Below are positions 25,576 to 33,375 of a DNA stretch of 46,008 bases, piece by piece; within the stretch, counting starts at the first letter, position 1; the number at the start of each line of letters is the position of its first letter. The notes below the pieces were generated by a model that saw nothing but the letters and a program-made list of their open reading frames with translations, did no database searches and was not told the DNA's origin. The stretch comes from Vibrio gelatinilyticus (GTDB lineage Bacteria; Pseudomonadota; Gammaproteobacteria; Enterobacterales; Vibrionaceae). The position numbers and the translations under genes were made by a program. The stretch lies in contig NZ_JAJNNZ010000021.1 in assembly GCF_022836845.1 (NCBI RefSeq), positions 1 to 46,008 on the forward strand, given 5' to 3'.

Positions 25576-25656
25576 ATGATTTCTTCCTCTCAAAAGCAGG
25601 GACTAGTAATGATCGCCGTGGTAGTTGGGCTAATGACACTGCCAATGATGTATTAA
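25576..25656 (+). CDS. 26-residue single-pass membrane peptide
   Basis: This short frame codes for 26 residues. A polar start (MISSSQKQ) is followed by one hydrophobic helix (about residues 9-25, GLVMIAVVVGLMTLPMM) and a final Tyr. A strong ribosome-binding site (AAGGAG) sits nine bases before the ATG. A candidate promoter lies just upstream and a strong terminator just downstream, so it looks like a complete one-gene unit. I do not recognise the family. Similar bacterial peptides regulate membrane transporters or kinases, but no partner is evident here. It may go unnoticed in length-filtered annotation. Confidence 0.75.
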   Translation: MISSSQKQGLVMIAVVVGLMTLPMMY

Positions 25657-25669
25657 ACTTGTCGTTTAC

Positions 25670-25705
25670 AAAAAAGGGACGCCTATCTGGCGTCCCTTTT
25701 TGTTT
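25670..25705. terminator. Terminator after the small peptide gene
   Basis: GGGACGCC/GGCGTCCC (25676-25696) with a 5-nt loop is flanked by A's on the left and T's on the right. It serves the peptide gene and, in reverse, the convergent HEPN-like gene. Confidence 0.9.
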
Positions 25706-25719
25706 TTATGAATCTAACG

Positions 25720-26088
25720 TTACGACAAAATGGTCATCACTTTTTCCCAGTGAATATAATAGAAGCCAAGCGCAAGCAAGGTGATGAGCGCCATTAACCA
25801 AAAGGCGGCTCGCCAGATAAATCGGTTGCTGCGGGGGGTAAGCTCTTCTTCGCACTCATCACAGACTTGTAGAAAGTCTTGCTGATCATCCAACTCAAAA
25901 TCATCTTCATGTACCACCTTGTTTCTGATGGTCGCTACGTATCTGAGTTTTGCAATCACGTCGTGAGGCAAACGCTCCTCACAACTCGATATCAGTTGGT
26001 GTAGCCCCTTGCCGTTGGCACGGTATTGCTCTCTCAACAATTGTTCAATACGCCGAGAGCGCCTAACCACTCTATCAATATCAGCCAT
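25720..26088 (-). CDS. Membrane-tethered DUF4145 / HEPN-like protein
   Basis: The 122-residue protein has an alpha-helical N-terminal part with an R-x4-H motif (R55-N-K-V-V-H60), the catalytic signature of HEPN RNases and of the DUF4145 group. A four-residue acidic/Cys stretch (VCDECEEE, 75-82) follows, and one membrane helix lies near the C-terminus (about 91-111). HEPN domains often cut RNA in defence or toxin systems, but others only bind nucleotides or proteins, and no antitoxin lies beside it. The start is ATG with AAGGAG nine bases upstream. The role is unknown. Confidence 0.75.
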   Translation of the reverse strand: MADIDRVVRRSRRIEQLLREQYRANGKGLHQLISSCEERLPHDVIAKLRYVATIRNKVVHEDDFELDDQQDFLQVCDECEEELTPRSNRFIWRAAFWLMALITLLALGFYYIHWEKVMTILS

Positions 26089-26352
26089 ACTCAGATCTCC
26101 TTATGAGTCAGCCTTCGAGAACATTGACTGCTGCTCGCCTAAATGTGGAACCATTACTATTATTCTTATCGATTTTTTCAAATAGATCGATACAAGCCAG
26201 ACAAATTCAGGCAAAGATGTCGCGGACCTCACAGACTATTAGTGTGATGTGACACTCAAATCGCAATATGCTGTACAACTCCACTCGTTTTTCACATGCA
26301 AAGTATGCGATCTTACTGTCAATTCAAGTCTCGCGTTTCTAAAGAGGTCATC

Positions 26353-26679
26353 ATGCCGACTGTTTTGATACTTTCGATTTTCATTCTGATAATTGTAGCC
26401 GCTTGTTTTTTCTCTCTATTTTATACCAAACACATTTCAGGGAAAGACGCGCCAGAGCAGCAAGCGCTGGTGACTATTTTAGATAAACAAGCCGTGACTC
26501 CCACAGACCCAGACAGTCATGAAGAAGAATATTGGATCTACGTGAGAAAGGGCCGCTTTGGCCCCAAAAGAGAATTTCAAATTGGTGTTCAGTACTATCA
26601 TCACCTCAACCCCGGTGATCGAGGAATACTGACTTATCAAGGTCAACGCTTTCTGCATTTTGCCTTACAGCGCAATTAA
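26353..26679 (+). CDS. yhhM: YhhM / DUF2500 family membrane protein
   Basis: The 108-residue protein has one N-terminal membrane helix (about 2-24) and a soluble domain with the DUF2500 pattern (YWIYVRKGRFGPKREFQIGVQYYHHLNPGDRGILTYQGQRFLHF). E. coli YhhM is a neighbour of rsmD, yhhL and yhhN, as here. Its function is unknown. I start it at 26353 (MPTVLI), which has a GAGG ribosome-binding site. A longer frame from 26296 lacks one. Confidence 0.87.
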   Translation: MPTVLILSIFILIIVAACFFSLFYTKHISGKDAPEQQALVTILDKQAVTPTDPDSHEEEYWIYVRKGRFGPKREFQIGVQYYHHLNPGDRGILTYQGQRFLHFALQRN

Positions 26680-26747
26680 GGCTTTTTATTCCCATCCTTT
26701 GAATGCTAGGGTTAGATGATAAAAGCTCTCTTTTGAAGGACTGTTAC

Positions 26748-27758
26748 TTGAACACTCATTCCATACTCCGAATACTGGTCACTCCTTTGTTGGGGCTTCT
26801 CTCTGTTGCATGCAGTGCTGGTTACCAAGGCGCAATAAACGATGCAGAAGTCCATCTGGTCGACTATTTTCAACGTGGTGAAGGTGCCGAGGCGCTTATC
26901 CACAACATGGACAAGCTGAATATCGACCACGCCTACGTAATGGGCCTACCGGTCATTAAAAAGTGGGACATGTCACAACCCAAATCGCCCCGATTTGTCT
27001 ACGGGGACGATGCTCCTGTTTATTATTACCCGAAGACCGATGAAATCATTGCCAGACAAATAGAAAGCTTGCCTAAGCAGCAACAAGAACGCTTGCACCC
27101 TTTCCTTAGTGGTATTAATACCACCGATCTCAATGCTGCCGAACAACTAGAGCGTGAACTTAAATTTCGCCCTGATTTTTGGCAAGGCATTGGCGAAATC
27201 ATTACCCGTCATGATCACCTGACGGCACTCACGGCCGATGAAAAACCCCGAGCGAATCACCCTGCACTGCTCAAAGTCTATCAACTCGCCGAAAAATACG
27301 ATTTGCCCGTCATTCTGCATTCAAATATTACTTCGCGACGCGAAAACAACCCTCTTTATCTAAGAGAGCTCAAGCAGGCACTAGCATCGAGTCCCAACAC
27401 TCGATTCTTGTGGGCGCACGCTGGAACAACGTCGACACTCACCAAGCATTTGTCACTGGATTTCCTGTACGACACCGTCAGTCACTTGCTCGATGAACAT
27501 GATAACTTGCATATCTTGGCCTCCTGGACATTGGCCGATGTGATTATGGTTAAAGGTAAAGCCGATCCTCGCTGGGTTGAGCTCGTTAAACGCTACCCAG
27601 ACCGATTTGTCATCGGCTCTGATATTGTCGGCTCTTTTGGCTACCAGGAAAAAGCCTTGATGAGCTGGGCTCCACTGCTAAATGCTCTTCCCGACGATGT
27701 GGCTCATCAGATCGCCTATCAGAATATGCTGACCTTGCTTCCTGGCTCTTCAGGTTAA
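26748..27758 (+). CDS. Amidohydrolase-family lipoprotein
   Basis: The protein has a lipoprotein-like signal (about residues 1-22, ending LLSVAC) and then an amidohydrolase-2 TIM barrel. Probable metal or catalytic residues are AEVHL near the start, VILHSN, LWAHAGTTS and IGSDIVG. The N-terminal ExH in place of HxH also occurs in decarboxylases of this superfamily, so the reaction may be hydrolysis or decarboxylation; the substrate is unknown. I favour the TTG start at 26748, which has AAGGA seven bases upstream. The ATG at 26703 has no ribosome-binding site and would add 15 polar residues before the signal. Confidence 0.75.
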   Translation: MNTHSILRILVTPLLGLLSVACSAGYQGAINDAEVHLVDYFQRGEGAEALIHNMDKLNIDHAYVMGLPVIKKWDMSQPKSPRFVYGDDAPVYYYPKTDEIIARQIESLPKQQQERLHPFLSGINTTDLNAAEQLERELKFRPDFWQGIGEIITRHDHLTALTADEKPRANHPALLKVYQLAEKYDLPVILHSNITSRRENNPLYLRELKQALASSPNTRFLWAHAGTTSTLTKHLSLDFLYDTVSHLLDEHDNLHILASWTLADVIMVKGKADPRWVELVKRYPDRFVIGSDIVGSFGYQEKALMSWAPLLNALPDDVAHQIAYQNMLTLLPGSSG

Positions 27759-27777
27759 TATCAAGCTCTAGCCGCAT

Positions 27778-27804
27778 AATAAAAAAAGAGCGTAATAACG
27801 CTCC
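27778..27804 (-). terminator. Terminator after rhtB
   Basis: GAGCGT/ACGCTC (27788-27803) with a 4-nt loop, followed on the minus strand by a long T-run (27778-27787). It may also slow transcription from the convergent amidohydrolase gene. Confidence 0.75.
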
Positions 27805-27823
27805 TTAATCATTTTGGCTACTT

Positions 27824-28441
27824 TTAAGACTTGGCGGCCGCCAGAAGTGCACCACAACCAACAAACATCGAGCCAAATACCTTATTAATTCGTCCCATAA
27901 TGCGTTCTGAACGAATATAACGTCCCAATTGCGCTGCCAAAGAGGTGTAGCCCAGCATCACAAAAGCATCAATACATACGGTGGTGACTCCTAACACAAG
28001 AAGTTGAGGCAACTGATCTTTACCTGGATCCAAAAACTGCGGGAATAGCGCAACCAGAAAAACAATAGACTTGGGGTTAGTCAGATTAATCAAAATAGCG
28101 CTACGTAACAGTTTCACTGAGCTTTGAGGTAACGGCTGCTCAGAGGATTGGATGTTGGCTTTCTCACGCCACTTCTGTACTCCGAGCCACAATAAATAGA
28201 CGACACCAATCCACTTAATAAGGGAGAACGCTACCGCTGACTGAGCGACCAAAGCGCCGATACCCGCCCCAACCAAAGCAATATGAAAGGCCAAACCAAT
28301 TTGCAGTCCTAAGATGGCTGCTAGCGACTTTTTCGTTCCATAGTTAATGCCATTACTGATGGAATTAACCGTACCCGAGCCTGGTGCCAAGCTAAACACA
28401 ATTGCGGTAACGACATACGCTAACCAAACATGATAATCCAT
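27824..28441 (-). CDS. rhtB: Homoserine / homoserine lactone exporter (LysE family)
   Basis: RhtB exports homoserine and related compounds across the inner membrane. The 205-residue protein has about six helices and the LysE-family motifs FSLAPGSGTVNSISNGINYG near the N-terminus and INLTNPKSIVFLVALFPQF in the middle. It closely resembles E. coli RhtB (206 residues). I start it at 28441 (MDYHVW) with GGGAA upstream; a TTG four codons earlier is less likely. It lies back to back with pldB, the same neighbours as in E. coli. Confidence 0.9.
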   Translation of the reverse strand: MDYHVWLAYVVTAIVFSLAPGSGTVNSISNGINYGTKKSLAAILGLQIGLAFHIALVGAGIGALVAQSAVAFSLIKWIGVVYLLWLGVQKWREKANIQSSEQPLPQSSVKLLRSAILINLTNPKSIVFLVALFPQFLDPGKDQLPQLLVLGVTTVCIDAFVMLGYTSLAAQLGRYIRSERIMGRINKVFGSMFVGCGALLAAAKS

Positions 28442-28492
28442 TGCAATTCCCAACTACTTGATTCATCTTAACCCTACATTCTACCCACTTCG

Positions 28493-28520
28493 ATACAGTA
28501 AGAGAGCATTAATACTGTAT
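28493..28520. repeat. Inverted repeat between rhtB and pldB
   Basis: ATACAGTA at 28493-28500 and TACTGTAT at 28513-28520 form perfect 8-bp arms around a 12-bp spacer in the divergent promoter region. It may be an operator; the arms do not have SOS-box orientation. Confidence 0.4.
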
Positions 28521-28570
28521 TACCGATATCATGTCGTAAAGAGCACATTTCTTGGAATATAGGTTCATTA

Positions 28571-29554
28571 ATGAGTGAAACATCTACAGCTGCTACCCTT
28601 TATACGCAAGAGTCAAATTTTGAGCAAGCGATCCAAGCAGACATAGCCGCACTATGGGAAACTCGTGATGAAGGCTATTTCTCGACCAAAGACAATAAAC
28701 AACTGTTCTGGTGTAGTCTGACTCACCCAAAGCACAACAAAGCCCTTTTGGTGGTCAACGGTCGCATTGAATCTGCGTGGAAATACCAGGAACTTTTCTA
28801 CGACTTCTACCAACAAGGCTATGATGTTTACTCGTTTGATCATCGAGGACAAGGGCTGTCGACACACCTTGCTCCCGATCCTCAAATGGGCCACATCATA
28901 GACTTTGATGATTACATCAATGATATGGATGATCTCGTTTCCTTTTTCCCGCTTTCACGCTACCAGCAGCGCATGATACTGGCCCATTCAATGGGGGGGG
29001 CGATAGCCACCCGTTATATTCAAACTCACCCTGATCATGGCTTTGACAAAATCGCCTTAAGCGCACCGATGTATGGAGTAAATATACCCTGGTATTTTAA
29101 GCCGCTCGCCATCACTGTCAGCCAGATCATGACCGCACTGTACCCGACCCCCACCTATGCGCCAGGCTATCAGTCATATGCCCCCAAGCCGTTTGAGATT
29201 AACCCTCTCAGTCAGAGTCGAGTACGCTATCAATGGTTTCGCCGCCTTTATGAAGACAAGCCCGAACTAAAAATAGGTGGCCCAAGCACTCAATGGGTTT
29301 GGCAAGGACTTATCGCTGCTAAGCAATGTATCCAGCAAACCAGACAGATTTCTATCCCCTTGCTTCTGGTTCAGGCTGGTGAAGACAAAATCGTCTGCAA
29401 TGACTCTCAAATCAAGTTCGTGCATAAACTTCAACGCACCAACCCAAAGGTTCAAAGCCTGACTATCAACGGCGCTAAACACGAAGTTCTATTTGAATCC
29501 GATCAGTACCGCAACGCGGCATTATCGGCTATTGGAGCCTTCTTTAACCTTTAA
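28571..29554 (+). CDS. pldB: Lysophospholipase L2
   Basis: PldB hydrolyses lysophospholipids at the inner membrane. The 327-residue alpha/beta hydrolase has the nucleophile elbow AHSMGG with Ser140, the FDHRGQGLS oxyanion region (89-97), a likely acid in AGEDKIV and the catalytic His in GAKHEVL. The start is ATG with AGGT upstream. It is divergent from rhtB and is followed about 115 bases later by yigL on the same strand, as in E. coli. Confidence 0.95.
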   Translation: MSETSTAATLYTQESNFEQAIQADIAALWETRDEGYFSTKDNKQLFWCSLTHPKHNKALLVVNGRIESAWKYQELFYDFYQQGYDVYSFDHRGQGLSTHLAPDPQMGHIIDFDDYINDMDDLVSFFPLSRYQQRMILAHSMGGAIATRYIQTHPDHGFDKIALSAPMYGVNIPWYFKPLAITVSQIMTALYPTPTYAPGYQSYAPKPFEINPLSQSRVRYQWFRRLYEDKPELKIGGPSTQWVWQGLIAAKQCIQQTRQISIPLLLVQAGEDKIVCNDSQIKFVHKLQRTNPKVQSLTINGAKHEVLFESDQYRNAALSAIGAFFNL

Positions 29555-29669
29555 ACAGACACGCAGTAAATGAGGAAAACAAATTCTGACGCTTTTACCC
29601 TCTTTTTTGTGTCAGATATACCATACAATGCTCCGTGTTATTCCTAGCCGAACTTGCAAAGAGATATTT

Positions 29670-30497
29670 ATGACCGAACAAAATGTGACTTCCTCTATTA
29701 AAATTGTTGCTTCTGATCTGGATGGTACCTTGCTAGCACCGAACCACCAGCTCAGCGAGTTTTCTAAGCTCACTTTAAAGAAACTGCATGAGAAAGGATT
29801 CACATTTGTTTTCGCCACAGGCCGTCACCATGTCGACGTTGCCGGCATCCGAGAAGTGGTTGGAATTCCCGCCTACATGATCACGGCCAACGGCGCACGT
29901 GTCCATGATCAGCATGACGAGCTGCTGTACTGTGGCAATGTCAAAGAGTCTTTAGTACAGCCCGTAGTTGATATCCTCAAGCAAGACGACAGCCTGTTCG
30001 TCCATATGTATCAGGATGAAGATTGGTTATTAAGCCGAGAAGACGATTATTTTAAGAAGTTTCACAGTGATTCAGGCTTTAGCTACAAGCTGTTTGATGT
30101 TGATAACGCTCCAGTAAATGGCATTGCCAAGATTTTCATCACTCATCCACAGCACGACCATGAACACTTAGTTGAATTTGAACAGCAACTCAGAGAGACT
30201 TTTGGAGATCAACTCAATATTTCTTTTTCCACACCTTGGTGCTTGGAGGTCATGGATGCAGCAGTGTCTAAAGGCGCTGCGTTGCAAGCTGTCTCTGAGA
30301 AGCTTGGCCTTAACCTGGACAACTGTATTGCATTTGGTGATGGCATGAACGACGTTGAAATGCTTTCTATGGCCGGTAAAGGGCTAGTTATGGGCACATC
30401 ACACGATAAAGTGATGAAAGCGCTGCCTGATAATGAAGTCATTGGCTCCAACGAGCACGATGCCGTGGCTCATTACCTGTGCGACAACCTGCTGTAA
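29670..30497 (+). CDS. yigL: Cof-type HAD phosphatase YigL
   Basis: YigL is a sugar- and pyridoxal-phosphate phosphatase that in E. coli helps relieve sugar-phosphate stress. The 275-residue HAD protein has motif I SDLDGTLL with nucleophile Asp16, a C2 cap, and motif IV AFGDGMNDVEML with MAGKGLVMGTS. I start it at 29670 (MTEQNV); a longer frame from 29607 lacks a ribosome-binding site. It follows pldB and ends at a terminator. Confidence 0.92.
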   Translation: MTEQNVTSSIKIVASDLDGTLLAPNHQLSEFSKLTLKKLHEKGFTFVFATGRHHVDVAGIREVVGIPAYMITANGARVHDQHDELLYCGNVKESLVQPVVDILKQDDSLFVHMYQDEDWLLSREDDYFKKFHSDSGFSYKLFDVDNAPVNGIAKIFITHPQHDHEHLVEFEQQLRETFGDQLNISFSTPWCLEVMDAAVSKGAALQAVSEKLGLNLDNCIAFGDGMNDVEMLSMAGKGLVMGTSHDKVMKALPDNEVIGSNEHDAVAHYLCDNLL

Positions 30498-30503
30498 ACA
30501 GTT

Positions 30504-30540
30504 AGCACCCATAACGCCAGTGGCGAAGTGGGTGCTTTTG
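30504..30540 (+). terminator. Terminator after yigL
   Basis: An outer stem AGCACCCA/TGGGTGCT (30504-30536) encloses an inner CGCC/GGCG hairpin and is followed by TTTT. Confidence 0.75.
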
Positions 30541-31002
30541 TTACTTTGCATTCACCCGTATCATAATGGCCTGCCATTCCGATTCAGAAACTGGCATGAC
30601 TGATAGTCGATTTCCCCTTTTGACTACCGCAAGCTCGCTGAGTTCAGGCATAACCTTTAATGCAGACAAAGGCAGAATTCGATCAAACTTTAGCTCGAAC
30701 TCGATGTCTACCATAAACCAACGAGGTTGATGGCTATCCGACTTGGGATCATAATAGTCACTGGTTGGGTCAAACTGAAAGTGATCGGGGTAAGCCCCTT
30801 TAATCACTTTTGCTACACCGGCAATGCCGATGTTCTTGCAAGATGAATGATAAATAAACACTTGGTCACCCACCTGAATTTGATCCCGAATCATATTCCG
30901 CGCTTGGTAATTGCGAACGCCTTCCCAGCAAGAGACGCCTTTTGACTGCAACGTGTTAATAGAGAATTCATCGGGTTCTGTTTTAAATAGCCAATATGCC
31001 AT
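30541..31002 (-). CDS. EVE domain-containing protein
   Basis: The 153-residue protein is one EVE domain, a PUA-like fold. It has the characteristic start AYWLFKTEPDEFS, then GVRNYQARNMIRDQIQVGDQVFIYHSSCKNIGIAGVAKV and RWFMVDIEF. EVE domains are thought to bind modified bases in DNA or RNA; the target here is unknown. I start it at 31002, where AGGA lies six bases upstream; the longer frame to 31059 overlaps the divergent lipoprotein gene. Only 42 bases separate the two divergent starts. Confidence 0.9.
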   Translation of the reverse strand: MAYWLFKTEPDEFSINTLQSKGVSCWEGVRNYQARNMIRDQIQVGDQVFIYHSSCKNIGIAGVAKVIKGAYPDHFQFDPTSDYYDPKSDSHQPRWFMVDIEFELKFDRILPLSALKVMPELSELAVVKRGNRLSVMPVSESEWQAIMIRVNAK

Positions 31003-31044
31003 AATAGTTCCTGTACAATCCGACCGTCTTAAGGAAGATACAAC

Positions 31045-32070
31045 ATGAAAGTATCTCATATCGCACTAATGAGTATGTTGCTGGCTATGCTACAAGCTTG
31101 CAGCACGACAAATCAATCTCAAGCTCCGCAAAAAGGCATCAACAGTGCTGAACTTCAGCGTCCTGAATCGGTCATACCGCAAAGTTACGTGCTCCGAGGA
31201 ATGGCGGTGATCGGTCACGAGTCTCGCACCTTACAGCCCTGTGGCAGTCATCAACAATTTTGGCTCGATCTGCCTCTCGATATTCAGCAGCAAGCACAAT
31301 CGATGATCACCAGTCCCTACCAGCCTATTTATGCTGAGGTGATTGGCTACCTAGAGCCACCCAGTCACCGTGGCTTTGATTCCGACTACAGTGGCCGCTT
31401 TGTGGTTAAAACCGTGAATCTGCTGACCACTGAAAATCCTAAACGCTGCGAACAACCGGTAAGGGCAACGCAGGTTCTTGGTAACGAGCCATTTTGGTCG
31501 ATCCGATTTGAGCAAAATAATTTGGCGATCTTTCAGGAATTGGGCCAAGAAAAACAATCGCTTGAACTGGTCAATAAGCAGCTGCACAGCCAAAGCCGAT
31601 ACTATCAATTTAAACAGGCTGAGCTGACTCTTGCTGAACAACGATGTAATGACACCATGAGTGATACCATGTATGGCTGGAGCGCGACTTATCTGTCAGA
31701 CGGCAACAAGCGGCAAGGCTGCGCGATGCTCTCCAACCTGGATGCAACACTAATCTGGAGCGGTGAATACTTAGCACAATCAACAGAAAATAGCGGTTTT
31801 ACCGTAAAGATGACATTACTGCCGGATCACAGCGCCGTCACGACCTATGAGTATTCCGACAATTCTCCGGCCACGATCGAGCGGGGTTTTTGGCAGCAAC
31901 TCAATGACAAACAAGTGCAAGTGATTATGACGCGCCACCAGCAACAATACTTAGTTTCGCAGCGAATCTTTACTCTAAAAGACAATTCCCTTATCGCAAC
32001 GCAGGAGAAAGTGGGTGACGTACTCTACCCCATTGCCAACGGCGGTTTGGTTCTGTTTCGCGCAAAGTGA
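31045..32070 (+). CDS. Lipoprotein with COG3650-like and NlpE-like parts
   Basis: The 341-residue protein has a lipoprotein signal (lipobox LQAC, Cys19), an N-terminal beta-rich part with a PCGSHQQFWLDLP segment, and a middle region like COG3650 (LGNEPFWSIRFEQNNL and CNDTMSDTMYGWSATYLSDGNKRQGC, two Cys that may pair). A C-terminal part (LIWSGEYLAQS to LVLFRAK) resembles the NlpE N-terminal beta-barrel. The assignments are by eye. It is probably an outer-membrane lipoprotein sensing or binding something in the envelope. The start is ATG with AAGGAAG. tapT follows ten bases later, so they form an operon. Confidence 0.75.
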   Translation: MKVSHIALMSMLLAMLQACSTTNQSQAPQKGINSAELQRPESVIPQSYVLRGMAVIGHESRTLQPCGSHQQFWLDLPLDIQQQAQSMITSPYQPIYAEVIGYLEPPSHRGFDSDYSGRFVVKTVNLLTTENPKRCEQPVRATQVLGNEPFWSIRFEQNNLAIFQELGQEKQSLELVNKQLHSQSRYYQFKQAELTLAEQRCNDTMSDTMYGWSATYLSDGNKRQGCAMLSNLDATLIWSGEYLAQSTENSGFTVKMTLLPDHSAVTTYEYSDNSPATIERGFWQQLNDKQVQVIMTRHQQQYLVSQRIFTLKDNSLIATQEKVGDVLYPIANGGLVLFRAK

Positions 32071-32080
32071 GCGGTAGGTA

Positions 32081-32662
32081 ATGAAAACTGAAATGGCTTG
32101 CCGCAAATGTGGCTTTCAATACAACTGCTACTGCGATGCGATCCCATCCATCACGTCGCAGCTCAATTTTACCCTGCTGACTCATCCCAATGAGCGCTCA
32201 AGAGCCACCAACACCGGTGCAATACTGACCCGGCTGCTTAGCAATGTGGATGTTGAATTATGGGCTCGCCAGATCCCTAGCGAAAAGCTTGTAACTTTAC
32301 CTTCGCCACAACAAGCTGTGGTGTTGTATCCGTCAGACAACAGCACAGAGATATCGACTCTGTGCGACCAAGATGTCAGTCAAGCCCACATAATTGTACT
32401 CGATGCCACTTGGCAAGAAGCGAAAAAAATGTTGTTACGCAGCCCTTGGCTCAATGCTTTGCCAAAGGTTCATGTCGCGGCAAGCCAGACTTCCCAGTAC
32501 CAACTGCGTCGCAACCAACAAGCGGGTAATTTGTGTACTTTTGAGGTTGTTAGTGAAGTCATTGCTGTTTTGGAAAGCCAGCAGACTGCGCTGCGTATGC
32601 AAGAGTTTTTTGCACATTACCTCGCCAACTTTCAGGCTGAGCGCAGTGGGCATCAACGCTAA
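32081..32662 (+). CDS. tapT: tRNA-uridine aminocarboxypropyltransferase (DTW domain)
   Basis: The 193-residue protein has the DTW-domain pattern: an N-terminal Cys cluster (CRKCGFQYNCYCD), LLTHPNERSRATNTGAIL, the DATWQEAKKM motif that names the family, and YQLRRNQQAGNLCTFEVV. E. coli TapT makes acp3U47 in the variable loop of certain tRNAs using S-adenosylmethionine. There is a second DTW family in bacteria, so orthology to TapT is probable but not certain. The start is ATG with GGTAGG upstream. The stop interlocks with that of yigB on the other strand. Confidence 0.85.
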   Translation: MKTEMACRKCGFQYNCYCDAIPSITSQLNFTLLTHPNERSRATNTGAILTRLLSNVDVELWARQIPSEKLVTLPSPQQAVVLYPSDNSTEISTLCDQDVSQAHIIVLDATWQEAKKMLLRSPWLNALPKVHVAASQTSQYQLRRNQQAGNLCTFEVVSEVIAVLESQQTALRMQEFFAHYLANFQAERSGHQR

Positions 32663-33375
32663 ATAAAATACAATAGCGATGACAACGATGATACTTCAAT
32701 ATCGGGTAACAATTTAAGCCTGTCTTTTTGACGGCAGGTTGCCCCGCTATCGTTAAACCAACAAGCACTAAACCCATGCTGTTTGGCTCCATAGACATCG
32801 GTAATGACATGATCGCCAACATGAAGAATGTGACTCGCTGGCATATCTAGGTGCAGCTGGGCTTTAAGAAACATGTCAGCGAACGGTTTTGCTCTGCCGT
32901 CAGGGCCCGCTTTCAGCACTAGCGTGAAGTATTCTGACAATCCAATGGCATCCACATTGACGTTACCATTAGTGATCGCGACAAGTGGTAATGACTGACT
33001 AAGCTGTGCTAGGACGTCATGACTTTCACTTGGTATCGAGACTTGATTACGCCATTGTAAGACTCGCGCTATAAGTTCATTGGCAGCAGACTGAGCTTTG
33101 GGATCATCATAACCCAAAAGCTTTAATCCCTGACGAATTTGGGTATGACGCCATAACGTCACATCGTGGCGGAGTTCAGGTAATATCTGCAAAAGATCCA
33201 TTTTCAGAGATTGCCATTGCTTCGCACTCCAATTCAAACTCACTGGGTGATGCTGATTAAGCCATTTTGCCGCTTTTTGCTCAACTTGACGAATCACAGA
33301 ACCGTTTTCGTAAAGCGTATCATCCAAGTCAAACGTCAATGCGGTTATTCTCGGGATTGAACGATATACCTTCAT
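32659..33375 (-). CDS. yigB: HAD-family phosphatase YigB
   Basis: YigB is a HAD phosphatase that can act on the riboflavin intermediate 5-amino-6-(5-phosphoribitylamino)uracil and on FMN. The 238-residue protein has motif I FDLDDTLYE (Asp16, Asp18), motif II AITNGN, a motif III Lys in GRAKPFADMF, and motif IV HVGDHVITDV. It is the last gene of the xerC operon: its ATG overlaps the xerC stop (ATGA). Its end interlocks with tapT over four bases. Confidence 0.92.
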   Translation of the reverse strand: MKVYRSIPRITALTFDLDDTLYENGSVIRQVEQKAAKWLNQHHPVSLNWSAKQWQSLKMDLLQILPELRHDVTLWRHTQIRQGLKLLGYDDPKAQSAANELIARVLQWRNQVSIPSESHDVLAQLSQSLPLVAITNGNVNVDAIGLSEYFTLVLKAGPDGRAKPFADMFLKAQLHLDMPASHILHVGDHVITDVYGAKQHGFSACWFNDSGATCRQKDRLKLLPDIEVSSLSSLLYFI

